A stretch of DNA of 24,905 nt, taken from the IMG/VR virus record IMGVR_UViG_3300020477_000122, positions 1 through 24,905 of that record. One strand, given 5' to 3'. Both the position numbers and the translations under genes were made by a program. Source of the DNA: a virus. The stretch's first letter is position 1; each line of letters opens with the position of its first letter. A model generated the notes under the pieces. That model ran no database searches, was not told the origin of the DNA, and saw nothing but the letters and a program-made list of their open reading frames with translations. Positions 1 through 4,273 of this stretch are shown piece after piece.

Positions 1-278
1 CATCTTTAGTTTCCTCCAATGGTTTGGCGGAGAGACTTTGAAGGATCTTCCCCTTCTTTATGTCCTCCTGGTGCTGTTCGTTGGTAGCCATGTCTTGCAA
101 GGTATCGTAGGAGTAGCCAAGGAGAGCGATCAAGGTAGCGGACACGTAAATATCCGCTCCCTTCTCGTTGATCTCTCGTTGCCTCGCCACCTTCACCAAG
201 CGTCCAATGTTCTCCGGTTTTAAATTACGCTCCAATTCACGTACTATTATAAGACCTATTCTTTCGTCCTTTGTCATG
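1..278 (-). CDS. Hypothetical early protein, 3' end outside window
   Basis: This reading frame opens with ATG at 278 and stays open for 92 codons until it leaves the window at its left edge, so the C-terminus is missing. The protein starts MTKDERIGLIIVRELE and is helical and charged, with many Lys, Glu and Arg residues; I see no membrane segment or catalytic motif. The start is well supported because AAGGAAACGAC lies directly before the ATG, the same box used by the two genes upstream. It sits about 17 bp downstream of the previous stop, so it is probably the third gene of a leftward early operon. I do not recognise the family. Confidence 0.75.
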
Positions 279-289
279 TCGTTTCCTTG
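279..289 (-). promoter_or_regulatory. Extended Shine-Dalgarno box AAGGAAACGAC
   Basis: The minus strand reads AAGGAAACGAC immediately upstream of the ATG at 278. It fixes the start of the gene that runs off the left edge. The AAGGA part matches the anti-SD of 16S rRNA; the conserved AACGAC that follows does not. Confidence 0.7.
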
Positions 290-295
290 TGTTGA

Positions 296-874
296 TTATC
301 CGTGCTTCCGCAAAAGAGCGAAGGCTTCGGTTTCGGGGAGAGAGTTCAAGCACTTGACTCCCTGCTTCCGCAAGATGGAACACATTGGCATGAGGTCGCC
401 TTTGTAAACGAATTCCTTGTACAAGTCGGAAGCCTTTTGCTTCCACGTAAGAACGTCGCCGTCCTTGATGCCGCAAACCTTGCGAAGAATCTTCTTGAAT
501 TCACGTCGTTCCTCCGCCACGTGAACGAGAGCGTCGATCACGTCTTTGGCTTTCCACGCATTGGGAGTCTCGTCCCAATCGTAAGCGAAGTCGCTGTCGT
601 CTTCGTATCTTTCCGCCAACGAGTAGTGAGGAAGGGAAGCGATGAAGTCTCTGATTTCTTGAGGGTCGCCCCCTATGTCTCCGTCCCAATCCGCCGTCCA
701 GTACACGTAAGGTTCGCCTCCATTGCCTTCATCCAAGAAGGTAGCGACCTTTCGTTTCTTCCAGTATATATCCGCGTTCGCGCCGCGTCCTTCGTGACCG
801 TTGAAAGTGACCAGCTTCTTGACCGTGAAGTCGGAGTCACGTAATAGTTCAAGTGATTTTTGATAGTTGTTCAT
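296..874 (-). CDS. Conserved hypothetical early protein, 192 aa
   Basis: The 192-residue product begins MNNYQKSLELLRDSDF. Around residues 20-60 it has a pattern (FNGHEGRGANADIYW, then KVATFLDEGNGG) that I recognise loosely from small phage and bacterial proteins of unknown function, where a G-rich turn is followed by a strand and a D-x-GNGG turn. The second half is helical and mixed-charge, with two cysteines. No enzyme motif is visible. The start is supported by an AAGGAAACGAC box at 878-888. It lies between two other leftward genes, about 27 bp after the upstream stop, and probably shares their transcript. A 180-codon frame on the opposite strand over the same span has no ribosome-binding site and looks like a shadow. 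Confidence 0.75.
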   Translation of the reverse strand: MNNYQKSLELLRDSDFTVKKLVTFNGHEGRGANADIYWKKRKVATFLDEGNGGEPYVYWTADWDGDIGGDPQEIRDFIASLPHYSLAERYEDDSDFAYDWDETPNAWKAKDVIDALVHVAEERREFKKILRKVCGIKDGDVLTWKQKASDLYKEFVYKGDLMPMCSILRKQGVKCLNSLPETEAFALLRKHG

Positions 875-877
875 AGC

Positions 878-888
878 GTCGTTTCCTT
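878..888 (-). promoter_or_regulatory. Extended Shine-Dalgarno box
   Basis: AAGGAAACGAC on the minus strand, three bases before the ATG at 874. It is preceded by ATCAACAC, which is also found before the box at 279-289, so the similarity between these two leaders is longer than the SD itself. Confidence 0.7.
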
Positions 889-901
889 GTGTTGATGGTT
901 G

Positions 902-1450
902 TTAAACAGTTTCTTCAGCGTACTCCTCATCGCTCACGTAATTTTCCACCACGTCCCAACGTCGGCAGAAAGCGCGGAGGTAATCGACTTGGTAGTCGTC
1001 CACCCAAAATTCGTGGACGTTCTCGTCAGGCATGACCCATCCACCGTCCCTAGTATGCAACATGAGGTTTTCGGGGGTCATCTCGTAGCTGGCGTCGTCC
1101 AGCATCGACTGAGGACACGTAGCCTTCAGCCATCTATCGTATTCGATGACCAACGATGGCTGAGTGTCCGTGAGAACTGGATTGGTAAAGACAACGATTG
1201 AATAGTAATCGTAACCCCTGTCGTCCGCCAAGGCGCAACAATATCCCTTGATCGTATCGCTGGAATATCCAGTTATATTTTCCAAAACGCGCGGCGTGTC
1301 GTCCAAATTAAGAAGGGCGATCAAAGCTTCGTGAGATTGGTTGTAATGCGATAAAGGATGCGCGTCCAGCAAAGCGATTGCTTCACGTCCCTTTACGATT
1401 ACTTGAGTGGGCGCTTCGTCCCGATGAATGATTAATCCGTTTTCGTACAT
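902..1450 (-). CDS. Acidic hypothetical early protein, 182 aa
   Basis: This is the first leftward gene after the divergent control region. I place the start at ATG 1450 (MYENGLIIHRDEAPTQ), because AAGGAAACGAC lies at 1454-1464. The frame stays open upstream to an ATG at 1693, but that stretch is AT-rich, full of short repeats and translates to unconvincing sequence. The 182-residue product is strongly acidic: by hand count about 34 Asp/Glu against about 12 Lys/Arg, with a C-terminal end rich in D and E. No catalytic motif or membrane segment is visible. First early position plus acidity recalls DNA-mimic inhibitors such as T7 Ocr (gp0.3), but there is no sequence resemblance I can point to, so the role is unknown. 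Confidence 0.7.
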   Translation of the reverse strand: MYENGLIIHRDEAPTQVIVKGREAIALLDAHPLSHYNQSHEALIALLNLDDTPRVLENITGYSSDTIKGYCCALADDRGYDYYSIVVFTNPVLTDTQPSLVIEYDRWLKATCPQSMLDDASYEMTPENLMLHTRDGGWVMPDENVHEFWVDDYQVDYLRAFCRRWDVVENYVSDEEYAEETV

Positions 1451-1453
1451 GGC

Positions 1454-1464
1454 GTCGTTTCCTT
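1454..1464 (-). promoter_or_regulatory. Extended Shine-Dalgarno box deciding the start at 1450
   Basis: AAGGAAACGAC on the minus strand, three bases before ATG 1450. It argues for the shorter form of the acidic protein instead of a start at 1693. Confidence 0.75.
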
Positions 1465-1528
1465 GTTGAGATTTTTGAATCGCCCCCCACCACACGGAAA
1501 AAAGGGTTCGAGGCAAGAACTTTCTTTC

Positions 1529-1550
1529 CACTACTACGTAGTGTTTTTTT
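1529..1550 (+). terminator. Possible intrinsic terminator in control region
   Basis: CACTAC (1529-1534) pairs perfectly with GTAGTG (1538-1543) over a 3-base loop, and seven T follow. The polarity is rightward, yet no rightward gene lies upstream, so it may block stray transcription into the cassette or be an operator (ACTACGTAGT at 1533-1542 is a perfect palindrome) and not a terminator. Confidence 0.4.
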
Positions 1551-1560
1551 CGGCAGCCAA

Positions 1561-1600
1561 CCACGTAAAGCGAAAGTTCGCCACGTAAAGCCACGTAAAA
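1561..1600. repeat. Three CCACGTAAA direct repeats
   Basis: CCACGTAAAG occurs at 1561-1570 and 1581-1590, with CCACGTAAAA at 1591-1600: three copies in phase at 20 and 10 bp. Spacing by one or two helical turns is typical of protein-binding arrays. The copies sit upstream of the first leftward early gene. Confidence 0.55.
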
Positions 1601-1618
1601 CTCTCCACACCAGGAGAG
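1601..1618. promoter_or_regulatory. Perfect 6-bp hairpin next to the repeats
   Basis: CTCTCC (1601-1606) and GGAGAG (1613-1618) flank a 6-base loop. In the leftward direction it is followed by TTTT, so it could be a weak leftward terminator/attenuator or part of an operator. Confidence 0.35.
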
Positions 1619-1722
1619 CGGAAGGCATTTTTCAAACGGTGGAATTTTGGCCGTGGAATTTTTAAAGATTCTTGGATTTTCAACATTTTTCAAAATCGAA
1701 AAAACGGCGAAAAAAGGTTACC

Positions 1723-1781
1723 GGTTTGCAAAAAACTTTTCAAAGGCAAATCTATCCGGTTAAATAGTTTCGGTTGCAAAC
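1723..1781. promoter_or_regulatory. Paired operator-like sites
   Basis: GGTTTGCAAA (1723-1732) and GGTTGCAAAC (1772-1781) are near-copies with dyad character (TTTGCAAA, GTTGCAAAC) 49 bp apart, between the divergent genes. This is the layout expected for a repressor that bends or loops DNA, but no regulator gene is visible in the window. Confidence 0.3.
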
Positions 1782-1886
1782 TACCCAAGAAAACCAATCC
1801 GAAAAGACGAAAAAGATTTTCCTTGCCAAAAAAATAAAAATTCTTTTTCTAGGGGAAACTTTTCCAAATCCTAACCACTAACTAAC

Positions 1887-1897
1887 AAGGAAACGAC
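1887..1897 (+). promoter_or_regulatory. Extended Shine-Dalgarno box
   Basis: AAGGAAACGAC on the plus strand, followed by AAA and the ATG at 1901. The preceding CTAACTAA is shared with the leader at 2120-2127. Confidence 0.7.
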
Positions 1898-1900
1898 AAA

Positions 1901-2110
1901 ATGAAATTTAATAGCGAAACAATGAAAAGAGAAGGAACATGCATTTTAGACGCTAGAGAACAAGAAGACTTAATGCATGCGCTTACAGTTGCCATTGAAC
2001 GCGCTGAAAAAGTAACCGAAAACCTTACAGGAGGCGGCTACCCTACGGAAACCTTCTTGAGACAGAAAAAGGTTTTCACAGCGCTTCGAAACAAAATCAA
2101 AAACCTTTAA
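1901..2110 (+). CDS. Small hypothetical protein, 69 aa
   Basis: First gene of the rightward cassette. The 69-residue product (MKFNSETMKREGTCILD...) is probably all-helical after a short N-terminal strand, with alternating charges and a basic C-terminus; there is no membrane segment. The start is fixed by the box at 1887-1897. Codon use is A-rich compared with the late genes on the other strand, as in the whole cassette. The next gene starts 32 bp downstream, so the two are very likely co-transcribed. I do not recognise the family. Confidence 0.7.
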   Translation: MKFNSETMKREGTCILDAREQEDLMHALTVAIERAEKVTENLTGGGYPTETFLRQKKVFTALRNKIKNL

Positions 2111-2126
2111 TCCCTAAACACTAACT

Positions 2127-2136
2127 AAGGAAACGA
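2127..2136 (+). promoter_or_regulatory. Extended Shine-Dalgarno box
   Basis: AAGGAAACGA upstream of the ATG at 2143, preceded by CACTAACT as in the leader of the first cassette gene. Confidence 0.65.
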
Positions 2137-2142
2137 TATAAA

Positions 2143-2349
2143 ATGATTATATTAAACTACAAAACCAAAAAAGAATTAAAAGAATCAATCGGGAAACCCT
2201 TACGCTATCGGGAAACAAGTTTGTTTGGGGCGGAATACGTTTCAAACGGTTTCGTGACTGGTTGCAACCGTCCCCACTTAACAGGATACAAACGCGAATT
2301 TTTCGCTCGCGTTCAAATCGAAAACGACAAAATCAAAAAGGTTTCCTAA
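2143..2349 (+). CDS. Small conserved phage hypothetical, 68 aa
   Basis: The 68-residue protein begins MIILNYKTKKELKESIGKPLRY and continues with a G-rich beta pattern ending in FFARVQIENDKIKKV. From memory this resembles small phage proteins with the KTKKELKxSIGKPLRYxETS pattern, function unknown. It looks like a compact single domain with no membrane segment. It ends one base before the GP88-family gene, so translation of the two is probably coupled. Predicted to be cytoplasmic and basic. My family recollection was not checked by any search. Confidence 0.75.
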   Translation: MIILNYKTKKELKESIGKPLRYRETSLFGAEYVSNGFVTGCNRPHLTGYKREFFARVQIENDKIKKVS

Positions 2350-2350
2350 G

Positions 2351-3076
2351 ATGAAAAAAACTAAAAAAACCAAAAAAACCAAAACAATCTCAAAACGGTT
2401 TAAACTACTAGCAATAGGCGGCGACCCGAAAACGAGAAAAGGACAAAAAAAGGGATGGTTAACTGCAATTCTTTACCTTGTCCCCGCTGGTCAATTAGGA
2501 ACAAAGAATCTTTGCGCCAGCGCTTCGGACGGTTGCGCGGAAAGTTGCTTGTTTCAACAAGGTCGCGGAAAGATGAATTCCGTACAACAAGCGCGACTAA
2601 GGAAGACTTTGTTCTTTCAAGACGACCGCAACGGTTTCCTTGATCAAGTGAAAGAGGACGTTTCCAAGGCAATCGAGTGGACAAAGTCAAAAGGTTACAA
2701 ACTAGCAATTCGTCTTAATGGAACAAGTGACGTTTGCTTTGAAAGATTCGACCTAATGGAAACCTTTCCAAGCATTCCTTGGTACGATTATACAAAGCAT
2801 TCTTTCCGCTTTCATTCCAAGTGGAAACTGCCAAGCAATTACCATTTAACGTTCAGTCAAAGCGAAGCGAATCACAGCGAAGCGAAACGCCTTGCGAAAC
2901 GTGGCGAGAACGTCGCGATAGTCTTCCGCCACAAGTTGCCGAAAAAGTGGTACGGTCGAACCGTAATCAATGGAGATGAAAACGACCTTCGCTTTCTAGA
3001 TTCGAAAGGATGCGTTGTTGGATTGCTTGCAAAGGGAAGCGCCAAGAAAGACCAAACTGGATTCGTCATCAACTAA
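2351..3076 (+). CDS. GP88-family phage protein, 241 aa
   Basis: I recognise the phage 'gene product 88' family: GGDPKT (23-28), KGWLTAILYL (34-43), a cysteine cluster C55-x6-C62-x3-C66, GRGKMNSVQQAR (71-82), RLNGTSD (121-127), YDYTK (145-149), YHLTFSQSEAN (164-174), NVAIVF (187-192), INGDENDLRFLD (206-217) and a final GLLAKGSAKKD. The family occurs in many phages and its biochemical role is, to my knowledge, unknown. The series of short strands ending in polar residues (LNGTSD, YDYTK, LTFSQSE) suggests a TIM-barrel-like fold, and three clustered cysteines could hold a metal or Fe-S centre; both are my inference. The N-terminus carries a Lys/Thr tract (KKTKKTKKTK), possibly nucleic-acid binding. 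The start at 2351 follows the previous stop by one base. It is encoded against the direction of every late gene. Confidence 0.88.
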   Translation: MKKTKKTKKTKTISKRFKLLAIGGDPKTRKGQKKGWLTAILYLVPAGQLGTKNLCASASDGCAESCLFQQGRGKMNSVQQARLRKTLFFQDDRNGFLDQVKEDVSKAIEWTKSKGYKLAIRLNGTSDVCFERFDLMETFPSIPWYDYTKHSFRFHSKWKLPSNYHLTFSQSEANHSEAKRLAKRGENVAIVFRHKLPKKWYGRTVINGDENDLRFLDSKGCVVGLLAKGSAKKDQTGFVIN

Positions 3077-3080
3077 ACGA

Positions 3081-3090
3081 AAGGAAACAA
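3081..3090 (+). promoter_or_regulatory. Shine-Dalgarno box, variant AAGGAAACAA
   Basis: Ribosome-binding site for the ATG at 3095; it differs from the consensus of this phage only near its 3' end. Confidence 0.6.
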
Positions 3091-3094
3091 ACAA

Positions 3095-3292
3095 ATGATT
3101 GAAAAAGAAAGAAAATGGAAACAAGCGCCAATACCTTTCGGATATCGTGAAAGGGACGAGGAACTAAACAAGGCATTGCGCGAAGCAATCGAAAGACCTT
3201 TGCCAAGTCTTCCGCGCTGGCAGAAACTATTGATCGGTTTGGGTTCGATTAGTTTCTGGTTGCTCTTTTTCTGGCTATTAACGATAGCTTAA
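3095..3292 (+). CDS. Small C-terminally anchored membrane protein, 65 aa
   Basis: Last gene of the rightward cassette. Residues 1-42 are charged and helical (MIEKERKWKQAPIPFGYRER...), and residues about 44-64 form one hydrophobic helix (LLIGLGSISFWLLFFWLLTIA) ending at the C-terminus. The expected topology is a cytoplasmic N-terminal part with a tail anchor. The ribosome-binding site at 3081-3090 supports the start, 18 bp after the GP88-family stop. A strong terminator follows. It could be a lysis-related or superinfection-exclusion protein, but nothing specific identifies it. Confidence 0.75.
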   Translation: MIEKERKWKQAPIPFGYRERDEELNKALREAIERPLPSLPRWQKLLIGLGSISFWLLFFWLLTIA

Positions 3293-3314
3293 GGACAAGC
3301 CAAACAAACGATAG

Positions 3315-3348
3315 GAAGCCTCCCTTGGAAACGAGGGAGGTTTCTTTG
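3315..3348 (+). terminator. Intrinsic terminator of the rightward cassette
   Basis: CCTCCCT (3319-3325) pairs with AGGGAGG (3334-3340), and the stem extends with GAAG/TTTC to about 11 bp including one G-U pair; the loop is 8 bases. A T-rich tail (TTTCTTTGTG) follows. It lies 22 bp after the last rightward stop codon, exactly where the cassette transcript should end. Confidence 0.85.
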
Positions 3349-3368
3349 TGTCTACTTCCCAAGCGCAA

Positions 3369-3438
3369 CCCCTAGCCAATACCCTAGGCAAACCTTAGGC
3401 GCACCCCTAAGCAATCGCATAGCGTACCCTTAAAGGGC
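3369..3438. repeat. Short CCTAG/CCTAA-type repeat array, possible terminal-repeat flank
   Basis: Six imperfect short units follow one another: CCCCTAGCC (3369), CCCTAGGC (3382), CCTTAGGC (3393), CCCCTAAGC (3404), CATAGCG (3418) and CCCTTAAAGGGC (3427). Their cores are spaced about 10-12 bp apart. In T7, arrays of imperfect CCTAAAG repeats flank the terminal redundancy and take part in DNA maturation or packaging. The resemblance in sequence, spacing and position (between the end of the late region and the early region) suggests the same role here. No coding frame is present. Confidence 0.5.
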
Positions 3439-3672
3439 TTTGAAGGCGTCAAGGTAGGTCTTACCATTGGCAACGATTTAAAAGCCTAAAGAGACGCGCG
3501 TATGCCGCCGGAACGATAGGTCGTTTGTAAGTGAAACCAAAAAACGGCGGTAAAGAGAGAAACGAGCGATCTTTTCGAAAGCGACCTGAAAAGCGACCGA
3601 AACCGTACCGAAACGGACAATCAATCCGATGCGAACGAGGCCAATAACAACATGTTTAATTTCCTAGGGTAC
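3439..3672. other. Non-coding stretch of the putative genome-end region
   Basis: No gene is visible. The stretch contains repeated GAAA-GCGACC patterns near 3578-3605, an inverted pair CCGCCG / CGGCGG near 3504 and 3545, and the palindrome GGGTACCC starting at 3667. If this phage has direct terminal repeats, as T7 does, this segment is a reasonable place for them; the window alone cannot show a duplicated end. Confidence 0.45.
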
Positions 3673-3720
3673 CCCCCTATCGTTTTTGTAAAAATTAGAC
3701 GGGTATTAGGGGGATTTTTT
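3673..3720 (+). terminator. Terminator-like hairpin
   Basis: CCCCCTA (3673-3679) pairs with TAGGGGG (3707-3713), with a 27-base loop that contains GTTTTTGTAAAAAT; six T follow at 3715-3720. The polarity is rightward. It could be a back-up stop for the rightward cassette, or a structured element at the genome end. Confidence 0.5.
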
Positions 3721-3773
3721 CCACGCCACCATAGCGATAACCCCTTCAGAAATTTTTATCAAAACTTTTCAGG

Positions 3774-3825
3774 TGGTGGAGGAGGCGGGATTTGAACCCG
3801 CGTCTCAAGGGCGAACCTTGATCGA
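3774..3825 (-). other. 3' part of a class II (probably Leu) tRNA: putative attP core
   Basis: The minus strand holds a perfect T-arm, GCGGG-TTCAAAT-CCCGC (3785-3801), followed by a 7-base acceptor strand, discriminator A and CCA (3774-3776). Before it is a 6-bp stem TCAAGG/CCTTGA with a 5-base loop (3805-3821), which fits the long variable arm of a class II tRNA; discriminator A favours Leu over Ser. No D-arm or proper anticodon arm precedes it, so this is not a complete tRNA gene. T7-like phages with an integrase (for example cyanophage P-SSP7 and several pelagiphages) carry such tRNA 3' ends as attachment sites. An integrase would have to lie outside the window. Confidence 0.6.
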
Positions 3826-3828
3826 GTC

Positions 3829-4053
3829 CTATACTCCCCCTTTGAAAGGGTTGTCGTTGTCCTCTTCGAAATCGTCGTCCCATTCACAGGGGTCTTCGTG
3901 GGTGTCTTGAGGGGGATCCTGAAAAGCGTCTATCTTGGTGGTTTCCATGACTCCTATGAGGGTTTCCACGGGTAGGTCGAATTCGAGTAGGTAACGCTTT
4001 AGCAGCGCTAGTAGATCGAACCTGAAAGCGTCTGCTTGTTCGTGGTGGTTCAT
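3829..4053 (-). CDS. Hypothetical acidic protein downstream of terminase, 74 aa
   Basis: Last leftward late gene. The 74-residue product (MNHHEQADAFRFDLLALLKRY...) has a helical N-terminal half and a strongly acidic tail (CEWDDDFEEDNDNPFKGGV). GAGAAAG lies about 9 bases before the ATG and can serve as ribosome-binding site. It occupies the position of T7 gene 19.5, between the large terminase and the genome end, but I see no convincing sequence match. Its final codons abut the tRNA-like element. Upstream is a 220-bp gap with a promoter-like inverted repeat that could drive it. Confidence 0.65.
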   Translation of the reverse strand: MNHHEQADAFRFDLLALLKRYLLEFDLPVETLIGVMETTKIDAFQDPPQDTHEDPCEWDDDFEEDNDNPFKGGV

Positions 4054-4084
4054 GGTGACTTTCTCATGTGCGTATACGTGCGCG

Positions 4085-4236
4085 CTTTTAAAACGTTCTT
4101 TATAAGAGACTATACAGGAGATAAAACAAAAGATAAAACAAGAGAGACCACAACAGACAACATAAGTTAATACGGTGTTTAAGTTATCTCTTGTTTTATC
4201 TCCTGTATAGTCTTTTTAAAAAGCGTCTTTAAAAGG
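4085..4236. repeat. Inverted pair of promoter-like elements
   Basis: GACTATACAGGAGATAAAAC and two further bases (4108-4129, plus strand) recur perfectly, inverted, at 4191-4212. Similarity continues outward (CTTTTAAA-ACG-TTCTTTATAAGA on the left, CCTTTTAAAGACG-CTTTTTAAAA on the right), about 45 bp per arm. The left arm also carries a 12-bp tandem duplication of GATAAAACAA. The core ACTATACAGGAGA resembles the initiation end of T7-type promoters (CACTATAGGGAGA). The minus-strand copy would drive the gene at 3829-4053; its twin points the other way, toward the terminase. Alternatives are an RNA hairpin or a replication/maturation element. Confidence 0.5.
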
Positions 4237-4248
4237 GGTTTATACCCC
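4231..4248 (-). terminator. Short terminator-like hairpin after large terminase
   Basis: Read leftward, GGGGT and ACCCC (4235-4248) form a 5-bp stem with a 4-base loop, followed by TTTT. It lies 26 bp after the terminase stop. The stem is short, so it is probably leaky. Confidence 0.4.
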
Positions 4249-4273
4249 CCTCTCCATATTAGGGACCTTTTCG

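Larger units (their letters stand above)
1451..1900. promoter_or_regulatory. Divergent AT-rich control region
   Basis: These 450 bases separate the leftward early genes from the rightward cassette, so promoters for both should lie here. I see ACGTAA-containing direct repeats, two hairpins, a tandem GTGGAATTTT (1639-1648 and 1653-1662), two related GGTTTGCAAA / GGTTGCAAAC sites, and a long A/T-rich stretch before the first rightward gene. TTGCCA at 1823-1828 could be a -35 element, but no good -10 follows at proper spacing, so I do not assign a specific promoter. No convincing coding frame is present. Confidence 0.6.

Noticed and set aside
302-844. 180-codon frame on the plus strand
   Set aside because: Lies opposite the 192-aa early gene, has no ribosome-binding site, and the opposite frame has the phage-typical AAGGAAACGAC box.
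1451-1693. N-terminal extension of the acidic early protein
   Set aside because: The extension covers repeat-rich control DNA; the strong ribosome-binding site at 1454-1464 favours the start at 1450.
2400-2708. 102-codon minus-strand frame inside the GP88-family gene
   Set aside because: The plus-strand frame matches a known family along its whole length, so this is a shadow.
3301-3770. CRISPR-like array
   Set aside because: The repeats are only 7-12 bp, imperfect and without spacers; they resemble T7 terminal short repeats instead.
3774-3840. Complete tRNA gene (Arg TCG anticodon read from the loop at 3810-3816)
   Set aside because: No D-arm can be drawn and position 37 would be C; the 6-bp stem with a 5-base loop fits a class II variable arm better. 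Treated as a tRNA fragment.
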